Of a stretch of 64,000 nucleotides of DNA, positions 1 through 11,258 are shown in pieces. Made by a program: the position numbers and the translations under genes. The notes beneath the pieces were generated by a model. That model had not been told where the DNA came from. It ran no database searches and saw only the letters and a program-made list of their open reading frames with translations. Position 1 is the stretch's first letter. The number at the start of each line of letters is the position of its first letter. The stretch comes from Tieghemostelium lacteum (lineage: Eukaryota; Evosea; Eumycetozoa; Dictyosteliales; Raperosteliaceae), in NCBI GenBank assembly GCA_001606155.1, contig LODT01000037.1:1054001-1118000 (forward strand), read 5' to 3'.

Positions 1-2184
1 TAATGGAAGTTGTAATGGTTCTGTAGGATAGGGAAGTGTAGATTTTGTAGTGGTTGGTTGTTGTGCAGGTTTTGATGGTTTATAAGGTAATCTATCATTT
101 AGTTCGAATCCTAATGGTGTAACTTCATGTGGTGTTAATGCAGGTAAAAAGAAATAAATTGGGGTACCATTTGGGAATTCCACAGTAGCTGGAATCTTTT
201 TTTCAAAATATTGTAATTCTCCATTTACATCACTAACATCATTGTTATTGGTATTATCATTACTATTTTCTGTTTTTGAAATTATTTGGGGTTTTTGGTT
301 TTCAGTGGGGGTTGTTGGTGGTTTTGGTGGTTCAATAAAAATGAGTGAAAATTCTTCTGGGGAGAGATATTTCTTGATGCTGTCAAAATTTATATTTTGA
401 AAAGATTTTGTGAAAATTGATTGTTTTTCTTTTATATTGACCTGATAGAGATTATTACGTGCTTGTGGAACACCATAATTCATGGCTTTTATAAAGTATC
501 CTCTAGCTAATGTCATTGCAATATCTTTGTGTTGTGGATTGGGAATGGTATTAGGATTCAAATACAGTTCACCAATAGAGTTGAGTGACAGTGGTTTGTA
601 TTTTGCAGATTTCAGATAACATTTATGAGCATTTTCATATTTGTTTGGAAAGTCACCATGACGATAACAGTTACCTACAAAATGATTGGCTTTGGGATAC
701 CCTCTTTCAACTGCCAATTCAAACCATTTCTTTGCTTTTTTTAGGTTGATTATAGAGTAATAATACTGACCTAATGCATAGCATGCCTGCTGATGACCTA
801 AGTTAGCAGCCATTTTAAAGTATCTAATGGAGTCCTCTTCCTTAGCCATAAGACCACTGGTACCATGTGCCAAATGAACACCAAGTTTAAAGCAAGCAGG
901 TGCATAACCACCACTGCTATTGAGTGCAGCTGCATTGAAAGATTCACTGGATATCCTTGGATTGGCCTCTAAAAAACCTGGTATTCCCACTTCATAAAAC
1001 AAACCCATAACATACTGAGAGTATGCATCCTTACGTTGAGCCATTAACTCGAACCATTCAAAAGCAGATTTAAATTCACCCAATCCAATCTGAGCTTTTG
1101 CAACTTCAATTGTAGCTTTACCATCACCACTATAAGCCTTTGGAGTATTAATTTCAACAATATTATTCAATTCCTCAATAACTTTATCATCAGTTGCCAA
1201 CTTAAATTCACCACCAAAAAGTCCTTCAGATATTGCTTGGTCAAATTCAAAATTAAAACTCTTTCTATTTTTAGTAGAAGAAGTTGTTTTTGTTGTAGTT
1301 GGCGTTGCATTTGCAGTTTTAGTTGTGGTTGTGGTTGTTGTTGTAGTTGTGGTTGTGGTAGTTGGTGTTACCTGTTTTGATGGTTTATTATTTTCCTTTA
1401 ATGGCACAGATTTAGAAGATGTTGGTAAAGATTTTCTATCAGGTGATTTAATAATTTGAGTGTTGACATTCTGTGGTGATAACATATTTGGTTTTGTACT
1501 AGTTTTTGGAGGAATTTGGGGATTTGAAGGTGTGGTTGTTGTGGTTGTGGTTGTGGTTGTGGTTGACTTATTAATTTTTCTAACTGAATAGGTTTCTTTT
1601 TCAGGAGGCGGGGCTTGATGAGGAGCTCCAAATTTAGGTATTTCCAGGGATTTTTGCATGTTGTCTTTACCAAATCTATTTACTGTGACAATATTTGGTT
1701 TAGGAATTAAATTTAATTGGTTGGTTTCAGAGTAGGAATACAAGGTCTTTGGAACACTCTGTGTTCTTGTGATAACTTTTTGTGGTTTTTGAATTACTAT
1801 TCCTTCATCTGGAGGTGGAATTGGAATTAGTTTTATTGGGTATTGCGAATCAGTACATTCTGGTGTGAATTGGGAGTATCCCATATCGTTAATCAGAACA
1901 TTGGAAAGGTCAAATGGAAGCGCCTCCAAAGTGTGATGGTGAGGGTTACCACTTTCCTCAATACATGCTTTACAAACCAATTTGGAACACTTGGTACAGA
2001 GTGAAAATCTTCTATTGTGGTCTAAACACAAAATATATTTAAAATATTTTGTATATTTAACTTCATGGTTTTCATGATGGACACTACAAATCTTACAAAA
2101 TAGGCCATCACAATCAATACAACCCTTTTTTCTGGATATAAAATGATGGTCACACCAACGAAGTTCTTTAATACGATAATCCAT
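1..2184 (-). CDS. B-box zinc finger and Sel1-repeat protein (5' part; runs off window start)
   Basis: One open frame runs from an ATG at 2184 to the window edge, giving 728 residues with no stop, so the C-terminus lies outside. The first 90 residues carry two Cys/His zinc-binding motifs of B-box type (CDHH then CIDC...CKIC...HH; CLDH then CTKC...CKAC...HHH). A low-complexity linker follows with two long poly-Thr runs encoded by GTT/GGT repeats on the plus strand (about 1310-1375 and 1520-1565). From about residue 350 to 550 there are Sel1-like/TPR-type helical repeats with the usual A..LG..Y..G pattern (for example GQYYYSI, GNCYRHG, GELYLNP). Sel1 repeats are protein-interaction scaffolds and B-boxes occur in TRIM-like proteins, so an adaptor role is inferred. 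No RING domain is seen. The specific function is unknown. The start is chosen because it gives an intact first zinc motif at residue 11. Confidence 0.75.
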   Translation of the reverse strand, partial: MDYRIKELRWCDHHFISRKKGCIDCDGLFCKICSVHHENHEVKYTKYFKYILCLDHNRRFSLCTKCSKLVCKACIEESGNPHHHTLEALPFDLSNVLINDMGYSQFTPECTDSQYPIKLIPIPPPDEGIVIQKPQKVITRTQSVPKTLYSYSETNQLNLIPKPNIVTVNRFGKDNMQKSLEIPKFGAPHQAPPPEKETYSVRKINKSTTTTTTTTTTTPSNPQIPPKTSTKPNMLSPQNVNTQIIKSPDRKSLPTSSKSVPLKENNKPSKQVTPTTTTTTTTTTTTTTKTANATPTTTKTTSSTKNRKSFNFEFDQAISEGLFGGEFKLATDDKVIEELNNIVEINTPKAYSGDGKATIEVAKAQIGLGEFKSAFEWFELMAQRKDAYSQYVMGLFYEVGIPGFLEANPRISSESFNAAALNSSGGYAPACFKLGVHLAHGTSGLMAKEEDSIRYFKMAANLGHQQACYALGQYYYSIINLKKAKKWFELAVERGYPKANHFVGNCYRHGDFPNKYENAHKCYLKSAKYKPLSLNSIGELYLNPNTIPNPQHKDIAMTLARGYFIKAMNYGVPQARNNLYQVNIKEKQSIFTKSFQNINFDSIKKYLSPEEFSLIFIEPPKPPTTPTENQKPQIISKTENSNDNTNNNDVSDVNGELQYFEKKIPATVEFPNGTPIYFFLPALTPHEVTPLGFELNDRLPYKPSKPAQQPTTTKSTLPYPTEPLQLPL

Positions 2185-2700
2185 CTAAATTTATAATATG
2201 TAACTATATTAATATTCATTTATTATTATTAAAAAGTATAGAATTTATATTACCTAAATATTTGTTATTAATTAATTTAAATTATAATATTATAGAAATA
2301 TTTGTTAAAAGCAAAAAACTATGCTCTTTATATAGTGATTCAACATTAAGAACTATTTTTAATCTCAATTTTCAGGGATACCTAGAGGGGTGAATTCATA
2401 TTAAATTTTAATATTTTCAAATAAATTAGGAAGGAAATCATTGATTGACTATGTGAACAGGTAACAAATTTCACTATTTTTATTAACACATGAAATTATT
2501 GGGTCAATCACATAGTAATCTTCAAGTTTAACCCGCCCTCAAAACACACAAAATGCAATGATCAATTTACAAATTATTTTACCCCTTGAAACCCACATTT
2601 CTATTTTAGAAATTTAATAAAAAGCTATATTTAAAAATAATTAAATTAAAAATTAATACATATTATTTATTGAATTTGTGAGTTTATAAATTATTGAATA
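2185..2700. other. Intergenic: promoter of B-box/Sel1 gene and 3' flank of tgr copy 1
   Basis: No gene is seen. The sequence is AT-rich and contains an imperfect inverted repeat (2443-2456 against 2508-2520, one base of indel) and a short C-rich patch near 2530. Both flanking genes are on the minus strand, so it should hold the Sel1-gene promoter and the tgr copy 1 terminator. Confidence 0.5.
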
Positions 2701-5258
2701 TTATTGTTTCAAGCTACCGTTCATATCTAAAATATCTGAGATTTCTGGATTGGATGGTACTTGGGATTGGCCTTGTAGATTGGGGTTGAATGATGAACCG
2801 TCTGTGGTGTTGATGTCCTTTTTTACAATTTCATTGGTTTCATTATTGATGATTTTACCATTCATTATTTCATTAATCATATTGTTTCTTTCTTCTTTAG
2901 TGTAAGGTTTATCTTTCATTTCTTCTTCTTTTTTTAATTCTTCAATTTCAACATGCTTTTTATGTCTATTTAATTTTGGGTTGATCATCTTGAGTCTATA
3001 CAATGTTATTACGATAGCTAATGAAATTAAAACTAAGACAGCCAATACAATGCCAATAATTATACCAATTGATAGTGATTTATCTTTTTTGTTTGTGATT
3101 TCTTCTGGTTGTACTTTTAGGCTGTATGATATCAAATTACTTGATTGTGAATTTATAGTTATCTTTATATATCCTTCTTCTATTATTGGTTGTGATAGTT
3201 GGCTCATTATCAATTCAATTTGAATTTCTTCAAATGTGATTGATTTGATATTATAATGAATTGAATCAATTGAATTGTTGTTGATTTCGATTTGAAATAG
3301 TGTTGAATCAGTTCCAAAATTGAATCCATTGATTGTGAATTCAATTGAATTGATTGTTGATGAAGAAGAAGATGGAATATAATCAACTGAATTGATAATT
3401 GGTGGTTTAAATTGAATTTGAATATTTGAATTTGATTGTTGATTATCAATGATTATGATGATTAAATTATTGTTAATTGATGTTGTTGATGAATGTTCAC
3501 ATGTGATAATATCAATATTATTATTGTTGTTGTTGATGTTTTCAATTTGTTTTGGATTTGAACAAATTGAATTGTGGTTTTGATTGATAATTGAGATTGG
3601 AAGTGTGAATCCATTGAAATCAATCAATTGTAAATAATTTCCAATGATTGTTATCAATCCTCCTGATTTTGAAATTCTTCCTTCAATTCTTGAAATGAAT
3701 GGTTTCAATCGAAGTCGAATCAGATTTGATATTCTGTTGGTTGGAGTTTGAATTTGAATATTTCCATTCTTTAATGTTTGATTATTATCAAAGAAATGAA
3801 GAAGTTGAATTGATATTGATGTTTTATTATTATTATTATTGGTGTTTGATATTGATTTTGATTGATTATTAAAATGAATAATTGGATTGATTGTTCCATC
3901 AAAATTATTGAAATTGAAACCATTGATAATCAATGAATCATTGTTGAAATCAATGATATCATGTTGAATTGATGTGATTGTTGGAAGATTAAATGTGAAT
4001 TTGATTGATGTCATTTCATTCTCAACTCCATCAATTTCAATTGAAATTGGAAGATTCTCAGAATTTGAACCATCATTTCCATTCATCAAACATTTGATTG
4101 ATGTGAAATCATTTTCAATAATATTTGATGGATTTTGACATGTGAATGATCCAATTTGAATTGAAATTGTTGAATTGTCTCCATTCTCTCTTTTAGAATT
4201 CAAGAAATAACCATTGATTGTGATTTCACCTCCTGAGAATGGAATTGTTGAAATTGATGAGATAATTGGCCCTAAATCATTTTGAATTTAAATGATTAGA
4301 ATTAAAAATTTAATGAAATGAATGATATTGATATACATACTAAAAGTATAATTGAAAGGATTGATTGATGATATTGATGAAATTGAAATTGAAAATGAAG
4401 ATTCTTTTGAGAAATTATTGTTGTGATTGAATTGAATTTGAGTGTTATTATATTGAATTGGAATGTTATTTGAGTTATTAAAATGAATTGTTGTTGAATC
4501 AAAGATTATTTCAGTGAGATTCTTAAATTTTGAATTTCCAAAATTATAACCATTGATTGTACATTTTATATAATCACATTTTACATAGTTTATTACTGAT
4601 TCTATTATTTAAAATATCGAAACTGATTAATTTTAAACATTTATACAGTTTGAAATATGTATAACTTACCAGAATAGTGTGTGATATATGAGTTTGTAAA
4701 TTGGCCCTGAGTAATTTCAACAGTAATTTCACCAACGGAATCATTTAGAGGAATTTGAAAATGTGTTGAATCAGTAAATGATGAATTATCAGTTAATGTA
4801 AACAATTGTGAAACACCAAGATTGCTAATTTTAACTAGAAGAGGAAAGTAAATTGGGTATGGTTGAAAATATAAACCATTAAAATGAAGAATTGGTGATT
4901 CACTGATATTTGGTTTAGATATATCTAAAATATACTTATTTTTGAGTTGAAAAGGAGAGGTTAAATAATTTTTGTTTTGATCATAAAAAATAGAATATTT
5001 TTCACTTTGTGATTTATTGTTTAAATTGATATCACAATATATTATATTATTGGTATTATGACAATTGGGGATATAAATCTCTTTGCTTAAATCTCCTTTT
5101 AAATTATTTATTGTAGGTATATTTTCATCATAAAAAATTGAAAATGTGAGTTGGGTTTTACTATTGTTGGGATCTTCATTGGCATCTATTATTTGAGAAT
5201 ATACTAAAAAATGATGATTTAAAAATAAAATTAAAATAAATAATATAAATTTGAACAT
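2701..5258 (-). CDS. Tiger (Tgr-like) IPT/TIG transmembrane adhesion protein, copy 1, long tail
   Basis: Three exons join in frame: 5258-4670, 4601-4341 and 4271-2701, giving 806 residues (introns start GTAAGT and GTATGT). A signal peptide (MFKFILFILILFL) is followed by a variable N-terminal domain, then IPT/TIG-type immunoglobulin-like repeats recognised by motifs such as TINGYNFG, GGLITIIGNYLQ and TINGFNFGTDS. There are many N-x-S/T glycosylation sites. One membrane segment lies near residue 680-705 (IGIIIGIVLAVLVLISLAIV), then a charged cytoplasmic tail of about 97 residues. This architecture is that of dictyostelid Tgr proteins, of which TgrB1 and TgrC1 (LagC) mediate cell adhesion and kin recognition during aggregation. 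The long tail is more like a receptor than a ligand, which is inference. It is the downstream-most of four tandem copies. A generic TIG receptor is the alternative. Confidence 0.75.
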
Positions 5259-5320
5259 AAGTTAAGTATTGAAATAAAATAGAGAATTTATGTAAAATAA
5301 GTTTTTGTTAAAAAAAAAAT

Positions 5321-5330
5321 CTAAAAATAG
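5321..5330 (-). promoter_or_regulatory. MADS/MEF2-like box upstream of tgr copy 1
   Basis: CTAAAAATAG (reverse complement CTATTTTTAG) fits the CTA-(A/T)4-TAG consensus of MEF2-type MADS factors. It lies 63 bp upstream of the start codon and, in gene orientation, is followed at once by an oligo-T run, so it could also serve as the TATA-like core promoter. Confidence 0.45.
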
Positions 5331-5416
5331 AAAATGTAAAATGTCCTTTGTTGAAAACTAAAATGGATTATTAAAAAAGTTCAATTGAAAAAATAAATAT
5401 TAAATAATATGAGACT

Positions 5417-7693
5417 TTATTGCTTTTTAAAATATTTAAAATTGAGAATTTGAAGTTTAAAGAGAGAAATTAGAGTAATTATTATAATTATCACCGATAT
5501 TCCTAAAATAATACCGAATATCATTCCAATGCTAAGTTTTTTATCATTTTTTTCAATATATTCCGATTGAGTTATGAAATAATATTTAAATAAATTACTA
5601 AATTGAGAATTGATTGAAATCTTTATATTTCCTTCATTGATTGGTTGATTTATTAACTCAATTTGAATTTGTTCAAATGTGATTGATATGATTCGATAAT
5701 GATTTGATTCTATTGAATTGTTGTTGATCTGGATTTGAAATAGAGTTGAATCCGTTCCGAAATTGAATCCATTGATTGTTAATATAATATTGTTGATTGG
5801 AGAATGTGAGTTATCAATTGAATTGATAATTGGTGGTTCAAATTGAATTTGAATATTTGAATTTGATTGTTGATTATCAATGATTATGATGATTGAATTG
5901 TTATTGATTGATGTTGTTGATGAATGTTCACATGTGAAAATATCAATATTATTATTATTGATGTTGTTGATGTTTTCAATTTGTTTTGGATTTGAACAAA
6001 TTGAATTGTTGTTTTGATTGATGATTGAGATTGGAAGTGTGAATCCATTGAAATCAATCAATTGTAAATAATTTCCAATGATTGTTATCAATCCTCCTGA
6101 TTTTGAAATTCTTCCTTCAATTCTTGAAATGAATGGTTTCAATCGAAGTCGAATCAAATTTGATATTCTGTTAGTTGGAGTTTGAATTTGAATATTTCCA
6201 TTCTTTAAAGTTTGATTATTATCAAAGAAATGAAGAAGTTGAATTGATATTGATGTTTTATTATTATTATTATTGGTGTTTGATATTGATTTTGATTGAT
6301 TATTAAAATGAAGAATTGGATTGATTGTTCCATCAAAATTATTGAAATTGAAACCATTGATAATCAATGAATCATTGTTGAAATCAATGATATTATGTTG
6401 AATTGATGTGATTGTAGGAAGATTAAATGTGAATTTGATTGATGTCATTTCATTCTCAACTCCATCAATTTCAATTGAAATTGGAAGATTCTCGGAATTT
6501 GAACCATCATTTCCATTCATCAAACATTTGATTGATGTGAAATCATTTTCAATGATATTTGATGGATTTTGACATGTGAATGATCCAATTTGTATTGAAA
6601 TTGTTGAATTTTCACCATTCTCTCTTTTAGAATTCAAGAAATAACCATTTATTGTGATTTCACCTCCTGAGAAAGGAATTGTTGAAATTGATTTGATTAT
6701 TGGTCCTAAATCATTTTGAATTTAATTCATTAGAAATAATAGTGTATTAAATGATATCGATATACATACTAAAAGTATAATTGAAAGGTTTGATTGATGA
6801 TATTGATGAAACTGAAATTGAAAATGAAGATTCTTTTGAAAAATTATTGTTGTGATTGAATTGAATTTGAGTGTTATTATATTGAATTGGAATATTATTT
6901 GAGTTATTAAAATATATTGTTTTTGAATCAAAGATGATTTTAGTTAGATTCTTAAACTTTGAATTTCCAAAATTATAACCATTGATTGTACATTGTATAT
7001 TATCACACTCTATAGTGTTTATTTTTGGTTCTATGTAATAGGTATTTTTAAAATTGTTAATTTCTTTTATTCTATATTTTTTAGAATCTGTGACTTACCA
7101 GAATAATGTGTTATAAATGAAGTGTTATATTTGCCTTGAGTGATTTTTATAGTAATTTCACCAACTGAATCATTTAAAGGAATATTAAAATTTGTTGAAT
7201 CAGAAAATGATGAATTATCAGAAAATGTAAAGTATTTTGAAACACCAAGATTGCTAATATATATATTTAGATTATAAATTGGTGGAAATGGTTGAAAAAA
7301 TAAACCATTGAATTGAAGAATTGGTATTTGGCTGACATTTGGTTTTGATACTTCAAATAAATACTTATTTTGTAGTTCAAATGGAAAAATAGTTTTATAA
7401 TGGTTTGTACCATCATAATTAATTGTATATTTCTCAGTTTGTGATCTGTTATTGAGTGATAAGATACATTGAATTTCTCCTCCCAAAGGGGTTTCGCACG
7501 TGGGTATATATACTTCTTTACTACTATCTCCTATTAAATTATTAATCACTGGTATAATTGTATCATAGGCAATTTTAAATGTGAATTGGGTTTCACTATT
7601 GTAGGCATCTGGGAGTGCGGCAATAATTTGAGAATATACTAAAAAAGGATGATTTAAAAATAAAATTAAAATAAATAATGTAAATTTAAACAT
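5417..7693 (-). CDS. Tiger (Tgr-like) IPT/TIG transmembrane adhesion protein, copy 2, short tail
   Basis: Exons 7693-7099, 7030-6770 and 6705-5417 join in frame to 714 residues, with intron positions and phases identical to copy 1. The layout is signal peptide, variable N-terminal domain, IPT/TIG repeats, then a single membrane helix (IGMIFGIILGISVIIIIITL). The cytoplasmic end is only about 14 residues, lysine-rich, ending YFKKQ. The first 200 or so residues of exon 3 differ from copy 1 at only about three positions, while exon 1 and the last TIG domain, membrane helix and tail are clearly diverged. The short tail resembles a ligand-type rather than a signalling-type tiger protein, which is inference by comparison with the TgrB1/TgrC1 pair. 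Only 158 bp separate it from copy 1, so the copy 1 promoter is very compact. Confidence 0.75.
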
Positions 7694-7770
7694 AGGTTTA
7701 AGTATTGAAATAAAATAGAGAAAAGTATTTATGTAATCTAATTTTTAAAAATTAGAGATAAAAAAAAAAT

Positions 7771-7780
7771 CTAAAAATAG
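7771..7780 (-). promoter_or_regulatory. MADS/MEF2-like box upstream of tgr copy 2
   Basis: CTAAAAATAG lies 78 bp upstream of the copy 2 start and abuts an oligo-T run in gene orientation, as in copy 1. The bases just distal to it (AATTGTAAAATGTCC) are also shared with the other copies. Confidence 0.45.
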
Positions 7781-7884
7781 AATTGTAAAATGTCCATTGT
7801 TGCTTTGTAAAACTAAAAATGTGATTCACATGTGGGTTAAAATTATTTAAAATTTTAAAAATAAATATTAAATATTATGAGACT

Positions 7885-10150
7885 TTATTGTTTTTTGAAA
7901 TATTTAAATTGGAGAAAATGAAGTTTGAAGAGAGAAATTAGAGTAATTATTATAATTATCACTGATATTCCTAAAATAATTCCAATTATAATTCCAATTG
8001 AAAGTTTTTTATCATTTTTTTCAATATTTTCTGAATTAGTTGTGAAATAATATTTGAATAAATTACTAGATTGTGAATTGATTGAAATCTTTATATTTCC
8101 TTCATTGATTGTTTGATTTATTAACTCAATTTGAATTTGTTCAAATGTGAATGATGTGATTCGATAATGATTTGATTCTATTGTAAGGTTGTTGATTTCG
8201 ATTTGAAATATAGTTGAATCAGTTCCAAAATTGAATCCATTGATTGTTAAAATTATATTGTTGATTGGAGAAAGTGAGTATTCAATTGAATTGATAATTG
8301 GTGGTTCAAATTGAACTTGAATATTTGAATTTGATTGTTGATTATCAATGATTATGATGATTGAATTGTTATTGATTGATGTTGTTGATGAATGTTCACA
8401 TGTGAAAATATCAATATTATTATTATTGATGTTGTTAATGTTTTCAATTTGTTTTGGATTTGAACAAATTGAATTGTTGTTTTGATTGATGATTGAGATT
8501 GGAAGTGTGAGTCCATTGAAATCAATCAATTGTAAATAATTTCCAATGATTGTTATCAATCCTCCTGATTTTGAAATTCTTCCTTCAATTCTTGAAATGA
8601 ATGGTTTCAATCGAAGTCGAATCAGATTTGAAATTCTGTTGGTTGGATGTTTGAATTTGAATATTACCATTCTTTAATGTTTGATTATTATCAAAGAAAT
8701 GAAGAAGTTGAATTGATATTGATGTTTTATTATTATTATTATTGGTGTTTGATATTGATTTTGATTGATTGTTGAAATGAATAATTGGATTGATTGTTCC
8801 ATCAAAATTATTGAAATTGAAACCATTGATAATCAATGAATCATTGTTGAAATCAATGATATCATGTTGAATTGATGTGATTGTTGGAAGATTAAATGTG
8901 AATTTGATTGATGTCATTTCATTCTCAACTCCATCAATTTCAATTGAAATTGGAAGATTCTCAGAATTTGAACCATCATTTCCATTCATCAAACATTTGA
9001 TTGATGTGAAATCATTTTCAATGATATTTGATGGATTTTGACATGTGAATGATCCAATTTGAATTGAAATTGTTGAATTGTCTCCATTCTCTCTTTTAGA
9101 ATTCAAGAAATAACCATTGATTGTGATTTCACCTCCTGAGAAAGGAATTGTTGAAATTGATGTGATTATTGGTCCTAAATCATTTTGAATTTAATTCATT
9201 AGATTTAAAAATTTAAAGAAATGATATTGATATACATACTAAAAGTATAATTGAAAGGATTGATTGATGATATTGATGAAACTGAAATTGAAAATGAAGA
9301 TTCTTTTGAGAAATTATTGTTGTGATTGAATTGAATTTGAGTGTTATTATATTGAATTGGGATATTATTTGAGTTATTAAATTGTATTGTTGTTGAATCA
9401 AAGATGATTTTAGTTAGATTTTTAAACTTTGAATTTCCAAAATTATAACCATTGATTGTACATTTTATATAATCACACTTTATAGTGTTTATTATTGGTT
9501 CTATTTAATTTCGAAGCTGTTAATAATAAGCATATGTATGTTTGAAATAAGTATAACTTACCAGAATAATGTGTGATATAAGAGTTTGTAAATTGTCCTT
9601 GATTAATTTCAACATTAATTTCACCAACGGAATCATTTAGAGGAATTTGAAAATGTGTTGAATCAGTGAATGATGAATTATCAGTTAATGTAAACAATTG
9701 TGAAACACCGAGATTGCTAATTTTAATTAGGAGAGGAAAGTAAATTGGGTATGGTTGAAAATATAAACCATTGAAATGAAGAATTGGTGATTCACTGATA
9801 TTGGGTTTCGATATATCCAATAAGAATTTATTTTTGAGTTGAAAAGGTAAAGATGTAGTGTATCTCTTTGTTTCACCATAATTAATGGTGTACTTTTCAC
9901 TTTGTGATATATTATTTAGATTGATTGTACAAAATAATACATTGTTTTCATTATTACAAGTTGGGAAATAAATCTCTTTACTATAATCTCCTGTTAAATT
10001 ATTGATAATTGGTATATTTTGATCATATCCTATCGTAAATGAGAGTTTAGTTTTACTATTGTTGGGATCTGGATAAACATTAATTATTTCAGAAAAAACC
10101 AAAAAATATGATTGATATAAAAATAAAAATAAAATATATAATTTTAACAT
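7885..10150 (-). pseudogene. Tiger (Tgr-like) adhesion gene, copy 3, with one frameshift
   Basis: Exons 10150-9562, 9500-9240 and 9174-7885 keep the splice sites and phases of copies 1 and 2. Reading is open until about 8645, where the copy 3 sequence has one extra base compared with copies 1 and 2 (GGTTGGATGTTTG against GGTTGGAGTTTG on the plus strand). The frame then ends at 8585, while the original frame continues open from about 8647 to 7885 and still encodes the TIG repeats, membrane helix and short lysine-rich tail (YFKKQ). The half of exon 3 before the shift is identical in protein to copy 1 over about 150 residues, and the tail matches copy 2. It is either a very young pseudogene or a sequencing or assembly error, because nothing else has decayed. 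If the base is an error it encodes a third intact short-tail tiger protein. Confidence 0.7.
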
Positions 10151-10218
10151 TAAAATTTTAAATATTTAAATAATTGAGTATTCAATATTGAATCTAAAAT
10201 TTTTATATAAAAAAAGGT

Positions 10219-10228
10219 CTAAAAATAG
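10219..10228 (-). promoter_or_regulatory. MADS/MEF2-like box upstream of tgr copy 3
   Basis: CTAAAAATAG lies 69 bp upstream of the copy 3 start, at the same relative place as in copies 1 and 2. Confidence 0.45.
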
Positions 10229-10355
10229 AATTGTAAATTGACAATGTTGAATCTTTTTTTCAAAAACTAAATATGGACTTTTCATAAAGATAGGGAAACT
10301 TTGTATGATTTTATTTAAATAAATGGAGTCTGATTCAAATTTGTTTTTAAAATCT

Positions 10356-11215
10356 TCATTTTTTAATTGTATTAAAATTGATCACCTTATGTCTGTACAA
10401 TATTAATAAAATAATTACTAAAAATAGGACTAGGATAGCGAATACAATGCCAATAATGATTCCAATTGAAATAGATTTATCGTTTTTGTTATTGATTTCT
10501 TCTGGTTTTATTAAAAGGTTGTATGATATCAAATTACTTGATTATGAATTTATAGATATCTTTATGTATCCTTCTTCTGTAATTGGTTGTGATAGTTGGT
10601 TCTTTATAAATTCAATTTGAATTTGTTCAAATGTGATTGATTTGATATTATAATGAATTGAATCAATTGAATTGTTGTTGATTTCGATTTGAAATAGTTT
10701 TGAATCAGTTCCAAAATTGAATCCATTGATTTTGAATTCAATTGAATTGTTTGTTGATGAAGAAGAAGATGATGGAATATAATCAACTGAATTGATAATT
10801 GGTGGTTTAAATTGAATTTGAATATTTGAATTTGATTGTTGATTATCAATGATTATGATGATTGAATTGTTGTTAATTGATGTTGTTGATGAATGTTCAC
10901 ATGAGATAATATCAATATTATTATTGTTGTTGTTGATGTTTTCAATTTGTTTTGGATTTGAACAAATTGAATTGTTGTTTTGATTGATAATTGAGATTGG
11001 AAGTGTGAATCCATTGAAATCAATCAATTGTAAATAATTTCCAATGATTGTTATCAATCCTCCTGATTTTGAAATTTTTCCTTCAATTCTTGAAATGAAT
11101 GGTTTCAATCGAGTATTATATATTATTGAAGTTGGTTAAAAACATTTACACTGTTTGAAATATTTAACTTACAAGAAAAATGTGATAATTTCATATGGAA
11201 AAGATTACAATAGAT
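10356..11215 (-). pseudogene. Tiger (Tgr-like) relic, copy 4, internally deleted
   Basis: From about 11113 down to 10356 the sequence matches the C-terminal half of copy 1 exon 3 (TIG repeats, linker, membrane helix IGIIIGIVFAILVL and a short tail ending in a stop at 10356-10358). A stop codon at 10542-10544 replaces a Gln codon of copy 1. Upstream of 11113 the sequence jumps to a remnant of intron 1 and the end of exon 1 (TTGTAAGTTAAATATTTC and the preceding ATCACA near 11145-11200). The rest of exon 1, all of exon 2, intron 2 and about the first third of exon 3 are missing. No signal peptide or start codon remains. It is a host gene fossil at the upstream end of the array, closest to copy 1, and gives the array a birth-and-death history. 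Confidence 0.8.
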
Positions 11216-11258
11216 GATAATGTATCGCTTTGGTAAATTAAGTTAATGTTATTTTTTA

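Noticed and set aside
1310-1565. GGTTGT/GTTGTG repeats as a satellite or CRISPR-like array
   Set aside because: They are in-frame Thr codons inside the Sel1-repeat gene, with no spacers.
2443-2520. Imperfect inverted repeat GATTGACTATGTGA and TCACATAGTAATC
   Set aside because: Short, with an indel, and no element or transcript structure around it; expected by chance in AT-rich spacer.
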